Positions 32,111 through 39,538 of a stretch of 64,000 nt of DNA are shown here, one piece after another. Source of the DNA: Amycolatopsis balhimycina FH 1894 (GTDB taxonomy: Bacteria; Actinomycetota; Actinomycetes; Mycobacteriales; Pseudonocardiaceae); assembly GCF_000384295.1 (NCBI RefSeq), contig NZ_KB913037.1, positions 6,821,533-6,885,532 on the forward strand, in the 5' to 3' direction. The notes beneath the pieces were generated by a model, which did not search any database, had not been told where the DNA came from, and worked only from the letters and a program-made list of their open reading frames with translations. Position numbers and translations under genes: made by a program. Each line of letters opens with the position of its first letter. Within the stretch, counting starts at the first letter, position 1.

Positions 32111-33570
32111 CACGCCACCCGGTAGTCCGCGACGTCGAGCCGCCGGGTCCGGCGGTCGTACTCGGTGACCAGGCCCGGCCAGTTGGTCGTCACGCGGCCG
32201 TCGGCCTGGCGGTACCAGCTCGTGCAGGCGCTCCAGACGCTGTGGCCCAGCCGTGCCTGCACCTCGGCGTCGTAGCGCTGTTCGACCTCCGGCCGGACGT
32301 CCAAAGAGGACACTCCGGGCCGGGCGAGCTGCTCCACCGCCTGCCGGACGTAGCGGGCCTGGCGTTCGATCATGTAGATGATGGAGCCGGCGCCGAGGTT
32401 CGTGTTCGGCCCGTAGACGCAGAACAGGTTCGGGAAGCCGGGCACGGTGATGCCCAGGTACGCCCGCGCGCCGCCGGACCAGGCGTCCCGCAGCGACCGG
32501 CCGCCCAGGCCGCGCACCTCGATCCGGCCGAGGAAGTCCGTCGCGGCGAAGCCGGTGCCGTACACCAGGACGTCCGCCTCGAGCTCGGTCCCGTCCTCGA
32601 CCCGCACGCCGTTCGGGGTGATTTCGCGGATCCGGCGCGTCTCGACGTCGACGTTCGGCTGGGCGAGCGTGGGCAGGTAGTCGTTGCTGAAGAGGATCCG
32701 CTTGCAGCCCAGCGGATACGCCGGCTTCAGCTTCGCCCGCAGCTCCGGATCCTTGAGGTGGCGGCGCCGGAGCTGCGCGGTCCGCAGCTCGAACACCTTG
32801 GCCAGCAGCGGGTGGCGCGTCATCGCGTACGTCGCGTACTCGGCCAGCAGGAAGATCCGCAGGCGGCCGGGCAGCTGCGTGGGCGGCAGGTGCTCGAACA
32901 GCCAGTGCTGCCACCGCCGGTAGCTCGGATCGGACTTCGCCATGATGTACGGCGGCGTGCGCTGGAAGACCGTGACGTGTTTCGCGCGCTTCTGCAGCTC
33001 GGGCACGAATTGGATGGCGCTGGCCCCGGTCCCGACGACGGCGACGCGCTTCCCGGCCAGCTCGGCGCCGTGGTCCCACTGTGCCGAGTGGAAGGCGTCG
33101 CCCGCGAAGCGCTCACGGCCCGGGATGTCGGGCAGGACCGGCCTGGACAGCTGGCCGACCGCGGGGACGAAGACGTCGGCCTCGAACGTCTCGCCGTTCT
33201 TGGTGGCGACCCGCCAGGTGCCGGTGCCCTCGTCGAACGCGGCCCCGGTGACCTCGGCGCCGTACCGGATGTGCGGCTCGAGACCGTGCTTCGCGATGAC
33301 GCGCCGCAGGTAGGCCAGGATGTCGGGCTGGTGCGAGAACCGCTTCGGCCAGCGCGGGTTCGGCTCGAAGGAGAACGAGTAGAGCGGCGACGGGATGTCA
33401 CACGCGGCTCCGGGGTAGGTGTTGTCCCGCCAGACCCCACCGGGCCCGTCGGCGCGCTCCAGGATCGTGAAGTCGCCGAACCCGGCGCGCTTCAGCTCGA
33501 TCGCCGTCCCGATGCCGCCGAACCCGGTGCCCACGATCAGCACCGAGGGGCCCTTCGCCGAACTACTCAT
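32110..33570 (-). CDS. Flavin-containing monooxygenase (Baeyer-Villiger-like)
   Basis: 486-residue FAD/NADPH oxygenase. The N-terminal dinucleotide fold is VLIVGTGFGGIGTAIELKRAG. Next come the FAD-site GGVWRDNTYPGAACD and the NADPH fold VAVVGTGASAIQFVPEL. HVTVFQRTPPYI matches the position of the BVMO/FMO fingerprint. YGTGFAATDF is the C-terminal ATG motif. The substrate is unknown (ketone, steroid or N/S-heteroatom). The ATG at 33570 lacks an SD; TAGCTT ends 7 nt upstream, so it may be leaderless and independent of the AlkZ-like gene upstream on the same strand. Confidence 0.88.
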   Translation of the reverse strand: MSSSAKGPSVLIVGTGFGGIGTAIELKRAGFGDFTILERADGPGGVWRDNTYPGAACDIPSPLYSFSFEPNPRWPKRFSHQPDILAYLRRVIAKHGLEPHIRYGAEVTGAAFDEGTGTWRVATKNGETFEADVFVPAVGQLSRPVLPDIPGRERFAGDAFHSAQWDHGAELAGKRVAVVGTGASAIQFVPELQKRAKHVTVFQRTPPYIMAKSDPSYRRWQHWLFEHLPPTQLPGRLRIFLLAEYATYAMTRHPLLAKVFELRTAQLRRRHLKDPELRAKLKPAYPLGCKRILFSNDYLPTLAQPNVDVETRRIREITPNGVRVEDGTELEADVLVYGTGFAATDFLGRIEVRGLGGRSLRDAWSGGARAYLGITVPGFPNLFCVYGPNTNLGAGSIIYMIERQARYVRQAVEQLARPGVSSLDVRPEVEQRYDAEVQARLGHSVWSACTSWYRQADGRVTTNWPGLVTEYDRRTRRLDVADYRVA

Positions 33571-33660
33571 GCGGAAAAAGCTACGGACCGAGAAGGTGTG
33601 ACACCAGGGGACGATCGGTCACCCGATCGAGATTTCCGGCCAGCCGGGCGGGACGGGGCT

Positions 33661-34758
33661 TCAGTCCACCGGCAGCACCCGGACCTCCCGGGTCTCCGCA
33701 GCCGGCTCCGCCCAGCTGACCAGCCGCCCGGCCGCGCTCTCCAGCGCCGCCAGCTCCTTCTTCGGCAGCTTCTCTAACGGCGACAGCTCCACCGTCGCCG
33801 CCTTGCGGTCTTTCTTCAGCTCCCAGAAGCCGCGCACGTACCCGCCCACCAGCAGCGTCCCCTTGACCAGGCCGTTCTGCGAGATCACCCGCTTCCGGTA
33901 GTCGTCGGAGATCACCCGGGTGCGGTCCGCGTACGACAGGATCGTCTGGTCGAACGGCCCCAGCAGCCGCGGCGGGGTCGGGACGTCCTCGCCGGGCACC
34001 GTCAGCTCCGGCAGGTCCAGCAGCTCCCGGCCGTCCGGGTCGCGGTAGCGGCGCAACTCCATCGAAGCCGCCACCTCGCCCAGCCGGGTGATGCCCGCCC
34101 ACGTCTGGACGTCCGCCACCGACGCCGGCCCGAAGGCTCGTAGGTACCGCGAAATCAGCGAAGCGGGCGAAGGCGGCGAGAGCGACGCGCCCACCCACTC
34201 GTCCAGGCACGCGTACGTCGTCTGCCCGGCTTTGCCCCAGATCGCCCGGGGCGGGGTCTGCACCAGCGGCAGCCGGGCCCGGGCGAGGTGCGTCAACGAT
34301 GCCTTCGGGACGTCCGGCCAGCGCTGCGTCAGCTCGGCGCCCAGCGCGATACCCGGCATCGGCCCGCGGAGAAGCAGTTTCCGCGCCGCTTCGGCGATCG
34401 CGTCGTGGTCCAGCCCGGCCAGCTCGTGGGCGTGCAGCGCGTTCTGCTTGAGGTCGCGGTCGTACAGTCCCTGCACCACCGGGCGCCACGCCAGCGCGTC
34501 CGCCGCCGTCACCAGGTGGACCGTGCCGCGCATCAGCGCGATCCGCACCACCTGCCGGTTCTCGAGCAACGACGCCAGATCCGACGGCTGGAACGACGCC
34601 AACCGCGCCCACAGCGCGTAGTACGGCGGGAACGGCGCCTGTGCCTGGAGCCCGGCCAGGTGCTCCACCGCGTCGAAGGCGGACATCTTCGCGTGGCTCA
34701 GCAGCAGCTGGCGCTCCAGCATCGCGCGGTTCAGGGCCCTTCGGCTCAAGGTCTGCAC
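33661..34758 (-). CDS. Winged-helix AlkZ/YcaQ-like DNA glycosylase family protein
   Basis: 365-residue protein of the HTH_42 superfamily, whose members AlkZ and AlkX (YcaQ) unhook bulky or cross-linked purines. The N-terminal LAGLQAQAPFPPYYALWAR carries a Q-x-Q, the catalytic loop of AlkZ-type enzymes. Further winged-helix repeats follow (ALMRGTVHLVTAADAL), with a central VTP-equivalent region GPFDQTILSYADRTRVI and KGTLLVGGYVRGFWEL. The GTG at 34758 is 6 nt after TAGGGT with no SD. No DNA-damaging metabolite cluster is in the window, so self-resistance is only a possibility. Confidence 0.8.
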   Translation of the reverse strand: MQTLSRRALNRAMLERQLLLSHAKMSAFDAVEHLAGLQAQAPFPPYYALWARLASFQPSDLASLLENRQVVRIALMRGTVHLVTAADALAWRPVVQGLYDRDLKQNALHAHELAGLDHDAIAEAARKLLLRGPMPGIALGAELTQRWPDVPKASLTHLARARLPLVQTPPRAIWGKAGQTTYACLDEWVGASLSPPSPASLISRYLRAFGPASVADVQTWAGITRLGEVAASMELRRYRDPDGRELLDLPELTVPGEDVPTPPRLLGPFDQTILSYADRTRVISDDYRKRVISQNGLVKGTLLVGGYVRGFWELKKDRKAATVELSPLEKLPKKELAALESAAGRLVSWAEPAAETREVRVLPVD

Positions 34759-34836
34759 GTCGTCACCCTAACGATCACCCAGGACAGTTCCGGTCCTCGA
34801 TTGCCCGGCGGAAGCACCTGATCCATACTTCCGGCC

Positions 34837-35892
34837 ATGGCCGAGCTCGCCGCGCCCGCCGTCGGGGACTGGGACTTCCCCCGCGGCACCGCGAGCATCG
34901 AGCTGATGACCCGGTTCGCCGCCGAACGCGGCCTCCCCGCCGGGCAGCTGCTCGCCGCGACGACGCTCTCGCCGGAGCTCCTCGCCGACCCGGCCGTCCA
35001 GGTCGACGCGCGTCAGGAGCTGGCCGTCGTCCGCGCGCTGGCCGGACTGGACGGTTCGGACGCGACGGCGCTGGAGCTCGGGCGCCGCTACCGCGTCAGC
35101 ACCTTCGGCATCTTCGGCTTCGCCTGCATCAGCAGCCCGACGCTGCGCGACGCGATGCTGTTCGCCCTGCGCTACTTCGACCTCAGCTTCGCCTTTTGCA
35201 TCCCGCACGTCGAGCTGCGGGACGACCGGCTGACGCTGGAGCTCGACGACAGCCGCGTGCCCGCCGACGTCGCCCGCTTCCTCGTGCTGCGCGACCTGGC
35301 CGCGATTTTCACCGTCATGCGCGACCTGCTGCCCGAGATCACGCTGGAGGACCTGGGGTTCCGGCACGATCCGTCCGCAATGGACGCCTACGAGACGACG
35401 TTCGGGCTGCGGCCCCGGTTCGGCGCCGACGCCTGCCGCGCGACGCTCGACCCGGCGCTGCTGACCCGGCCGCTGCCGCAGGCCAACGACCAGACCGTCG
35501 CCCTGTGCGCCGCTCAGTGCGACGCGCTCGTCGCGCGCCGGCGGCAGCGTTCGGGGATCTCCCAGCAGGTCAGGGAACGCCTGGTCCGGCTCGGGGGCGT
35601 CGACGCCGGGATGGACGAGATCGCCCGCCGGCTTTCGCTCAGCACGCGGACCTTGCGCCGCCGCCTGACCGAAGCCGGCACGAGCTACCGCGCGCTGGTC
35701 GACGAGGTGCGTCACACGCTCGCCGAAGAGCTGCTCGACACGGGCGCGCTGTCGGTCGAGGACGTCGCCTACCGGCTCGGGTACGCCGAGGCGTCGAGCT
35801 TCATCCACGCGTTCAAGCGCTGGACCGGGCTGACGCCGGCGGCGTTCGCCCGTCGCTTCCGCGCCGCTCGGCAAGCACCGCCGGGTAGGTGA
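34837..35892 (+). CDS. AraC family transcriptional regulator (arabinose-binding-like N-domain)
   Basis: 351 residues: an N-terminal Arabinose_bd-type sensing domain (about 20-200, with ALELGRRYRVSTFGIFGFA). A C-terminal double HTH follows (MDEIARRLSLSTRTLRRRLTEAG and VEDVAYRLGYAEASSFIHAF, each cut here). This architecture is often found beside lipid or steroid catabolic genes. The ATG follows CATACT by 7 nt with no SD. The 3' end overlaps the convergent TetR gene by 80 bp, so the last 26 codons are antisense to it. Confidence 0.88.
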   Translation: MAELAAPAVGDWDFPRGTASIELMTRFAAERGLPAGQLLAATTLSPELLADPAVQVDARQELAVVRALAGLDGSDATALELGRRYRVSTFGIFGFACISSPTLRDAMLFALRYFDLSFAFCIPHVELRDDRLTLELDDSRVPADVARFLVLRDLAAIFTVMRDLLPEITLEDLGFRHDPSAMDAYETTFGLRPRFGADACRATLDPALLTRPLPQANDQTVALCAAQCDALVARRRQRSGISQQVRERLVRLGGVDAGMDEIARRLSLSTRTLRRRLTEAGTSYRALVDEVRHTLAEELLDTGALSVEDVAYRLGYAEASSFIHAFKRWTGLTPAAFARRFRAARQAPPGR

Positions 35893-36484
35893 CCTTGAGC
35901 AGGTTGAGGATCGAATCGGTGAGGAAGGTGCGCAGCGCCGCGCGGTCCAGTGTGCCGCGGATCAGCCATTCGCGCGACGCCGCCCGCAGCATCCCGCCGA
36001 ACGACCGGATCATCGCGCGCAGCTCTTCGCGCCCCTCGGTCACGCCGGTCATCAGGGCGGCTTCCAGAACCCGGTCGGCCGCGATCTCGTCGGCCTCCAG
36101 CATGATCCGCTCGATCTCGGGGTCGCGCCCGGCCGCCTCCGGCCCGATCACGGTCAGCCACGCGTCGCGGTTGCGGTCGACGACTTCGATCCACCGTTCG
36201 ACGCCGATCGCCAGGCGCTGCTCCATCGTGGTGTCCGGCAGCGCTTCGGTGACCGGCGCGGGCACGATCATCATCTGCCGCACCACTTCCAGGTACAGCT
36301 CGCGCTTCCCGCCGAAGTAGTGGTTGATCAGCGGGCGCGCCACCCCGGCCGCCTCGGCGATGTCCGAAGTGGACACCGACGCGTAGCTGCCGGCGCCGAA
36401 CAGGTGCCGGGCCGCGGCGAGGATCTCCGCGCGCCGCTCGGCCGGTTCGAGCCGGCGGCGCCGCGGCCGGGTCCCACTGGTCAT
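35813..36484 (-). CDS. TetR family transcriptional regulator
   Basis: 223 residues. HTH: AEILAAARHLFGAGSYASVS, then IAEAAGVARPLINHYFGGKREL. The C-terminal domain is all-helical. I place the start at 36484. The alternative ATG at 36541 would include the palindromic operator in the coding sequence. TTGACA on the minus strand (36514-36519) lies 17 bp from a poor -10. Its stop falls inside the AraC gene (80-bp convergent overlap). The target is unknown; self-regulation via the 36515-36531 palindrome is likely. Confidence 0.85.
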   Translation of the reverse strand: MTSGTRPRRRRLEPAERRAEILAAARHLFGAGSYASVSTSDIAEAAGVARPLINHYFGGKRELYLEVVRQMMIVPAPVTEALPDTTMEQRLAIGVERWIEVVDRNRDAWLTVIGPEAAGRDPEIERIMLEADEIAADRVLEAALMTGVTEGREELRAMIRSFGGMLRAASREWLIRGTLDRAALRTFLTDSILNLLKVTYPAVLAERRGSDGRTPPASARSSA

Positions 36485-36514
36485 CCGCTCAGCCTCGCGG
36501 GGGACCGGCACGCT

Positions 36515-36531
36515 GTCAACAAGTAGTTGAC
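36515..36531. promoter_or_regulatory. TetR operator GTCAAC-AAGTA-GTTGAC
   Basis: Perfect 6-bp arms around AAGTA, overlapping the TTGACA of the tetR promoter and facing the small gene at 36678. The position suggests autorepression and control of the divergent gene. Confidence 0.6.
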
Positions 36532-36677
36532 CCGATGTCAAAAGAGTGACTCCGGTGGCGGGCGCGCGGTGTTTCGCGCCAACCTTTGTCGTTACGCAAC
36601 CGGAACAACCGGCCGGTAACTTCCCGGCACCCGGATGCGACGAGACGGCAGGGACCCGCGACTGGGGGCAGGAGCAG

Positions 36678-36989
36678 ATGACCGGAGAAGACGCGCCGAT
36701 CCGGCGGGCGGGACGCTGGGTGAGCGTCCGCCTGCAGCATCGCCACGTCAGCTTCGACGACGGTTTCGAAGCGGACGAGCCCCTGCCCGACGGCGACTGC
36801 GCGGACGAAGAGTCGCTGTCCTACTCGGGCATCGTGATCACCAGCTACGACCAGGGGGCCAAGGTCTCCGAGCGCTGGATTCCGCTGGGCGTCGACCCGT
36901 CCGAAGCGGACGACGAACGGCTCATCGAGCAGCTGCGTTCGGCCCTGCTGTGGCAGGCGGGCCGGCCGCCGCAGACCGCGGAGGACTGA
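36678..36989 (+). CDS. Hypothetical acidic 103-residue protein
   Basis: A soluble, acidic protein (GRWVSVRLQHRHVSFDDGF, then SYSGIVITSYDQGAKVSERW). I do not recognise the family. The ATG at 36678 has an AGGAG SD about 4-8 nt upstream. An in-frame ATG at 36546 would add 44 residues of low-complexity character and is less likely. Divergent from the TetR gene and possibly its target. Confidence 0.6.
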   Translation: MTGEDAPIRRAGRWVSVRLQHRHVSFDDGFEADEPLPDGDCADEESLSYSGIVITSYDQGAKVSERWIPLGVDPSEADDERLIEQLRSALLWQAGRPPQTAED

Positions 36990-37015
36990 CCCGCCGCGGC
37001 TCGGCGGTCCGGGAG

Positions 37016-37068
37016 GTCCTGAATGACTCATTCAGGACGTGGGAGGTCTTGAATGAGTCATTCAGGAC
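37016..37068. repeat. Second copy of the TGAATGA/TCATTCA hairpin family
   Basis: Two 23-bp near-palindromes (37016-37038 and 37046-37068) each contain TGAATGA-C/G-TCATTCA flanked by GTCCT/AGGAC. They can fold singly or pair with each other. Located between convergent genes, like the copy at 18545-18607. Confidence 0.75.
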
Positions 37069-37091
37069 GCCGCCGCAGCACCGCTTCTCGC

Positions 37092-37685
37092 TCAGGAGCC
37101 GGTGCGCAGGCCCTCGAACGCCACCTTGCAGACCGCGTCCGCGACCTCGGCCGCCGCCGATCCGCGCCGCGGCTTGTACCACTCGACCAGCGAGTTGACC
37201 ATGCCGAAGACCAGCCGCGCGGTCACCGCCGGATCGACGTCGGGGCGGACGTCGCCCTCCGCTTCGGCCTGCTTCACCAGGTCCGTCACCAGGCGGTCGA
37301 ATTCGCGCCGTCGCGCCAGTGCCGCCCGCTCCACCTTCGTGTTGCCGCGCACGCGAAGCAGCAGCGTCACGAACGGCAGGCGGTCGGCGAGCACCAGCAC
37401 GCTGCCGCGCACCAGGTGCTCCAGCCGGTCGATCGCGCGCCCGTCGAGCCGGGCCGTCTCGGACGCGACCTCGAACAGCCCGTCCAGAGCCCGGTCGACC
37501 GCCAGCCGCAGCAGTTCCTCTTTGCTGGGCACGTGGTGGTAGATCGCCGACTTCGTGATGCCGAGCTTGCGGGAGAGGTCCTCCATGCTCGTGCCGTCGT
37601 AGCCGCGCTCGTTGAACAGCTTCACCGCCACCTGCAGCAGTGATTCGAGGTCGTAGCCGGGGCGCCCGCGGCGCGGTGTCGTCAC
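37092..37685 (-). CDS. TetR family regulator, probable PaaR of the phenylacetate cluster
   Basis: 197 residues with HTH LLQVAVKLFNERGYDGTSME, then LSRKLGITKSAIYHHVPSKEELL. The GTG at 37685 overlaps the paaK stop (GTGA), so the regulator is co-translated with paaK and paaI. This location is typical of the TetR regulator PaaR, which represses paa genes until phenylacetyl-CoA binds. PaaR-like sites occur in the paaI-paaZ promoter region (39388-39409 and 39497-39518). Confidence 0.82.
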   Translation of the reverse strand: MTTPRRGRPGYDLESLLQVAVKLFNERGYDGTSMEDLSRKLGITKSAIYHHVPSKEELLRLAVDRALDGLFEVASETARLDGRAIDRLEHLVRGSVLVLADRLPFVTLLLRVRGNTKVERAALARRREFDRLVTDLVKQAEAEGDVRPDVDPAVTARLVFGMVNSLVEWYKPRRGSAAAEVADAVCKVAFEGLRTGS

Positions 37686-38959
37686 GGCGTCTCCCGCTGG
37701 TCGATGATCCGCCGCATCTTCCCCATGGACCGCTCGAGGGTGTCGGGGTCCACGACCTCCGCCGACACCGTGACGCCGACGCCGTCCTTCACGGCGGCGA
37801 CCAGCTCGGCGGCCGCGCGCTGCCGGTCGTCGCCGGAAGCGTCGTGACGTGCCTCCACCCGCACGGTCAGGTGGTCGAGCCGTCCCCGCGTGGACCGGAC
37901 GAGCTGGAAGTGCGGGCTCAGCCCGGCGGTCCGCAGCACGATCTCCTCGATCTGCGTCGGGAAGACGTTGACCCCGCGCAGGATGATCAGGTCGTCGGTG
38001 CGGCCGGTGACCTTGGCCATCCGCCGGAACGCCGGCCGCGCGGTCCCCGGGTTCAGCTCGGTCAGGTCGCGGGTGCGGTAGCGGATGATCGGCAGCGCCT
38101 GCTTGGTCAGCGACGTGAACACCAGCTCGCCGGTCTCGCCGCCGCCCAGGACCTCCTCGGAGTACGGGTCGATCACCTCGGGGTAGAAGTGGTCCTCCCA
38201 GATGTGCAGGCCGTCCTTCGTCTCGACGCACTCCTGCGCGACGCCCGGGCCCATCACCTCGGACAGCCCGTAGATGTCGACGGCGTCGAGGTCCAGGCGC
38301 TCCTCGATCTCGGTGCGCATCTGCTCGGTCCACGGCTCGGCGCCGAAGATGCCGATCTTCAGGGAAGAAGAACGCGGGTCGACGCCCTGTCGTTCGAACT
38401 CGTCGAGCAGCGTCAGCATGTACGACGGCGTGACCATGATGATCTCGGGCCGGAAGTCGGTGATCAGCTGCACCTGCCGCGCGGTCATCCCGCCGGACGC
38501 CGGGATCACGGTGCAGCCCAGCTTCTCGGCGCCGTAGTGCGCGCCGAGGCCGCCGGTGAACAGGCCGTAGCCGTAGGCGACGTGCACCTTGTGCCCCGGC
38601 CGCCCGCCCGCGGCGTGGATCGACCGGGCCATCACCGTCGCCCAGGTGTCGAGGTCCTGCTCGGTGTAGCCGACGACGGTGGCCTTGCCGGTCGTCCCGC
38701 TCGAGGCATGGATGCGGCGCACCTGGTCCTGCGGCACGGCGAACATCCCGAACGGGTAGTTCTCGCGCAGGTCCTGCTTGGTGGTGAACGGGAACTTCGC
38801 CAGGTCGGCGAGTTCCTTGCAGTCGCCGGGGTGGACGCCGGCCGCGTCGAACTTCTTCCGGTACGCGGGAACGTTCGTGTAAGCGTGCTTGAGTGTCCAT
38901 TGCAGACGCTCGAGCTGCAGTACGGCCAGCTCGTCGGCGCTGATGTCCGTCTCGATCAT
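37682..38959 (-). CDS. paaK: Phenylacetate-CoA ligase PaaK
   Basis: Cytosolic adenylate-forming enzyme that activates phenylacetate with ATP and CoA, the entry step of the pathway. Motifs: HASSGTTGKATVVGYTEQD (P-loop-like A3), YGYGLFTGGLGAHYGAEKLG, FGAEPWTEQMR, DIYGLSEVMGPGVA (A5) and GRTDDLIILRGVNVFPTQIE (A8). 425 residues, typical. ATGA overlap with paaI upstream and GTGA overlap with the TetR gene downstream indicate one transcript. Confidence 0.95.
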   Translation of the reverse strand: MIETDISADELAVLQLERLQWTLKHAYTNVPAYRKKFDAAGVHPGDCKELADLAKFPFTTKQDLRENYPFGMFAVPQDQVRRIHASSGTTGKATVVGYTEQDLDTWATVMARSIHAAGGRPGHKVHVAYGYGLFTGGLGAHYGAEKLGCTVIPASGGMTARQVQLITDFRPEIIMVTPSYMLTLLDEFERQGVDPRSSSLKIGIFGAEPWTEQMRTEIEERLDLDAVDIYGLSEVMGPGVAQECVETKDGLHIWEDHFYPEVIDPYSEEVLGGGETGELVFTSLTKQALPIIRYRTRDLTELNPGTARPAFRRMAKVTGRTDDLIILRGVNVFPTQIEEIVLRTAGLSPHFQLVRSTRGRLDHLTVRVEARHDASGDDRQRAAAELVAAVKDGVGVTVSAEVVDPDTLERSMGKMRRIIDQRETP

Positions 38960-39372
38960 GCTTCGTCCCGTTTCGCGGAGAGGACGCGGCTGCGGCCGCG
39001 GAATTCGGCGACGACCTCGGGGCCGCCGGGGGTCTCCCGGTGCACGGTGACGTCGTAGATGCCGTTGCGGCCGTAGCGGGTGCGCTCGGCGGCCGTCGCG
39101 ACGAGGTGGTCGCCGAGCCGCCCGGCGGCGACGAAGGAGATCTCCGCGCCCGCCGCGACCGTCACCGGGCCGTGGGTGTTGCAGGCGCAGGCGAACGCGG
39201 TGTCGGCGAGGAGGAAGACGTACCCGCCGTGCGCGATGTCGTGGCCGTTGACCATCGCCCGGGTGATCGTCATGGTCGCCACCGCCCGGCCGTCGCGGGC
39301 TTCGACGAGTTCGATGCCCAGCGCGCGCGACGCCTCGTCGGCGGCGAACATGGTGTGCGCGGCGTTGGTCAT
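38956..39372 (-). CDS. paaI: Hydroxyphenylacetyl-CoA thioesterase PaaI
   Basis: Hot-dog thioesterase that clears stalled CoA esters and protects the CoA pool during phenylacetate breakdown. NGHDIAHGGYVFLLADTAFACACN carries the HGG..D/ACN active-site pattern of PaaI (shown in pieces). 138 residues from the ATG at 39372, which has GGAG about 7 nt upstream; a longer in-frame start at 39453 lies in the operator region and is unlikely. First gene of the paaI-paaK-tetR operon. Confidence 0.9.
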   Translation of the reverse strand: MTNAAHTMFAADEASRALGIELVEARDGRAVATMTITRAMVNGHDIAHGGYVFLLADTAFACACNTHGPVTVAAGAEISFVAAGRLGDHLVATAAERTRYGRNGIYDVTVHRETPGGPEVVAEFRGRSRVLSAKRDEA

Positions 39373-39387
39373 TCCTGCTCCGTCCCC

Positions 39388-39409
39388 ACTGACCGAATGG
39401 ACGGTCACC
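39388..39409. promoter_or_regulatory. PaaR-like operator upstream of paaI
   Basis: ACTGACCG, then AATGGA, then CGGTCACC. The core TGACCG/CGGTCA is a perfect inverted repeat. It fits most defined positions of the 22-bp PaaR motif from Corynebacterium (ACTNACCG-N2-CG-N2-CGGTNAGT) as I remember it. Confidence 0.6.
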
Positions 39410-39496
39410 TCGCGGTGCCGCTCAGTAAAGGCAGTGGTCGGTGCCGGTGTCAAGCGTCCGGCTCTTCCGATCTTCGGGCCCGGCGGTTACCATGCG

Positions 39497-39518
39497 ATTA
39501 ACTGAACGTCCGGTAGGT
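39497..39518. promoter_or_regulatory. Second PaaR-like operator, upstream of paaZ
   Basis: ATTAACTG, then AACGTC, then CGGTAGGT, 21 bp before the paaZ start. It agrees with about 14 of the defined positions of the same 22-bp motif, with the CG centre and CGGT half intact. With the site at 39388 it brackets the divergent promoters. Confidence 0.55.
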
Positions 39519-39538
39519 AATTCGGCGAGAGGGACCTG

